From positions 1 through 49,638 of the forward strand of contig CAKZHZ010000065.1 in the NCBI GenBank assembly GCA_936928855.1: 49,638 nt of DNA, in the 5' to 3' direction. This document shows, one piece after another, positions 49,446-49,638 of the stretch; within the stretch, counting starts at the first letter, position 1; each line of letters begins with the position of its first letter. The stretch comes from an uncultured Polycyclovorans sp. (GTDB taxonomy: Bacteria; Pseudomonadota; Gammaproteobacteria; Nevskiales; Nevskiaceae). The translations under genes and the position numbers were made by a program. The notes below the pieces were generated by a model. It saw only the letters and a list, made by a program, of their open reading frames with translations. It made no database searches and was not told the DNA's origin.

Positions 49446-49638
49446 TCCATGATAACCAACGCAACGGCGATCTCCTCGATGACGGGGCCGATGCCGGCCG
49501 CGTCGCCCTGGGTGATGGCGATGTCTTCCAGCACCCGCCGCGCCGAGACGCGCTTTTTGCGGATGTTGGGGTTGTCCGCCAGCGCCTGATACTCCCGCGT
49601 CCAGTCGTTAGAGGTGAATTCGCGCCCCGTTTCCTGAA
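49446..49638 (-). CDS. Unidentified protein fragment at the right edge
   Basis: Read from the window edge on the minus strand there is an uninterrupted ~64-residue frame with ordinary protein composition: 'QETGREFTSNDWTREYQALA', 'NPNIRKKRVSARRVLED', 'IAITQGDAAGIGPVIEEIA'. I cannot assign a family. It looks more protein-like than the plus frame and is not part of DUF3499. The source may be a third organism or another locus. Both ends are cut: the left by the suspected join, the right by the window. Confidence 0.35.

Noticed and set aside
1..49638. CRISPR arrays, tRNA or rRNA genes, insertion sequences, phage genes
   Set aside because: I looked for spaced direct repeats, tRNA-like T-arm sequences, transposase motifs and terminal inverted repeats and found none that I can support.

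Overview
The window is mostly one continuous stretch of a GC-rich gammaproteobacterial genome (about 500 to about 46,545). It is flanked by pieces that do not belong to that genome. The gammaproteobacterial assignment rests on gene content and order: LysM protein-dprA-smg-topA-tsaC-hemF, cytochrome c5, comM-ubiK next to glnK-amtB-glnK, hemD/hemX/hemY, class I DAHP synthase and mrpA. A Marinobacter-type two-domain fatty acyl-CoA reductase suggests a lipid- or wax-handling, probably hydrocarbon-associated organism. The species cannot be named from the sequence alone.

Layout. Positions 1 to ~500 hold the 5' end of a MidA-family methyltransferase and the 3' part of lgt on the minus strand, in an order and sequence style typical of Rhodobacter-like alphaproteobacteria. 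From ~500 to 12.8 kb there is a housekeeping run on the plus strand: LysM, DprA, Smg, TopA, TsaC, HemF, OxyR, Slt, Cca and cytochrome c5, with a TauE/SafE transporter on the minus strand. From 13 to 19 kb lie two outer-membrane proteins and a nitrogen module (TorF-like porin, GlnK, AmtB, GlnK). Two good sigma-54 promoters drive this module; ComM and UbiK sit between them on the other strand. From 19 to 26.6 kb are a CDGSH protein, a membrane-anchored hypothetical protein, two DUF4124 proteins, a fused HemD-HemX, HemY, ArgS and a SPOR protein. From 26.6 to 37.6 kb are an outer-membrane protein, MtfA, UvrD, a LysR regulator divergent from pirin and azoreductase, DUF3187, DAHP synthase, the acyl-CoA reductase and two small membrane proteins.

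The least explained part is 37,655-43,346 on the minus strand. It is a tight four-gene run: a 775-residue di-haem protein with rubber-oxygenase-like (RoxA-like) features, a 575-residue di-haem lipoprotein, a mono-haem protein with a calcium-loop motif and an apparently degenerate FMN-binding-like domain, and a histidine-bearing polytopic membrane protein. Together they look like a membrane-to-periplasm electron-transfer chain ending in a di-haem oxidase, oxygenase or peroxidase. I do not recognise it as a described system.

After 46,545 the reading frame of mrpA runs without a stop into an actinobacterial metF fragment, then into the C-terminal part of an actinobacterial manC. It is followed by a membrane protein, WhiB, a zincin-like protein and DUF3499, which is an actinobacterial gene neighbourhood. 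A last ~200 bases seem to change source again. These joins look like assembly or amplification chimeras rather than biology, so nothing should be inferred from gene neighbourhoods that span them.
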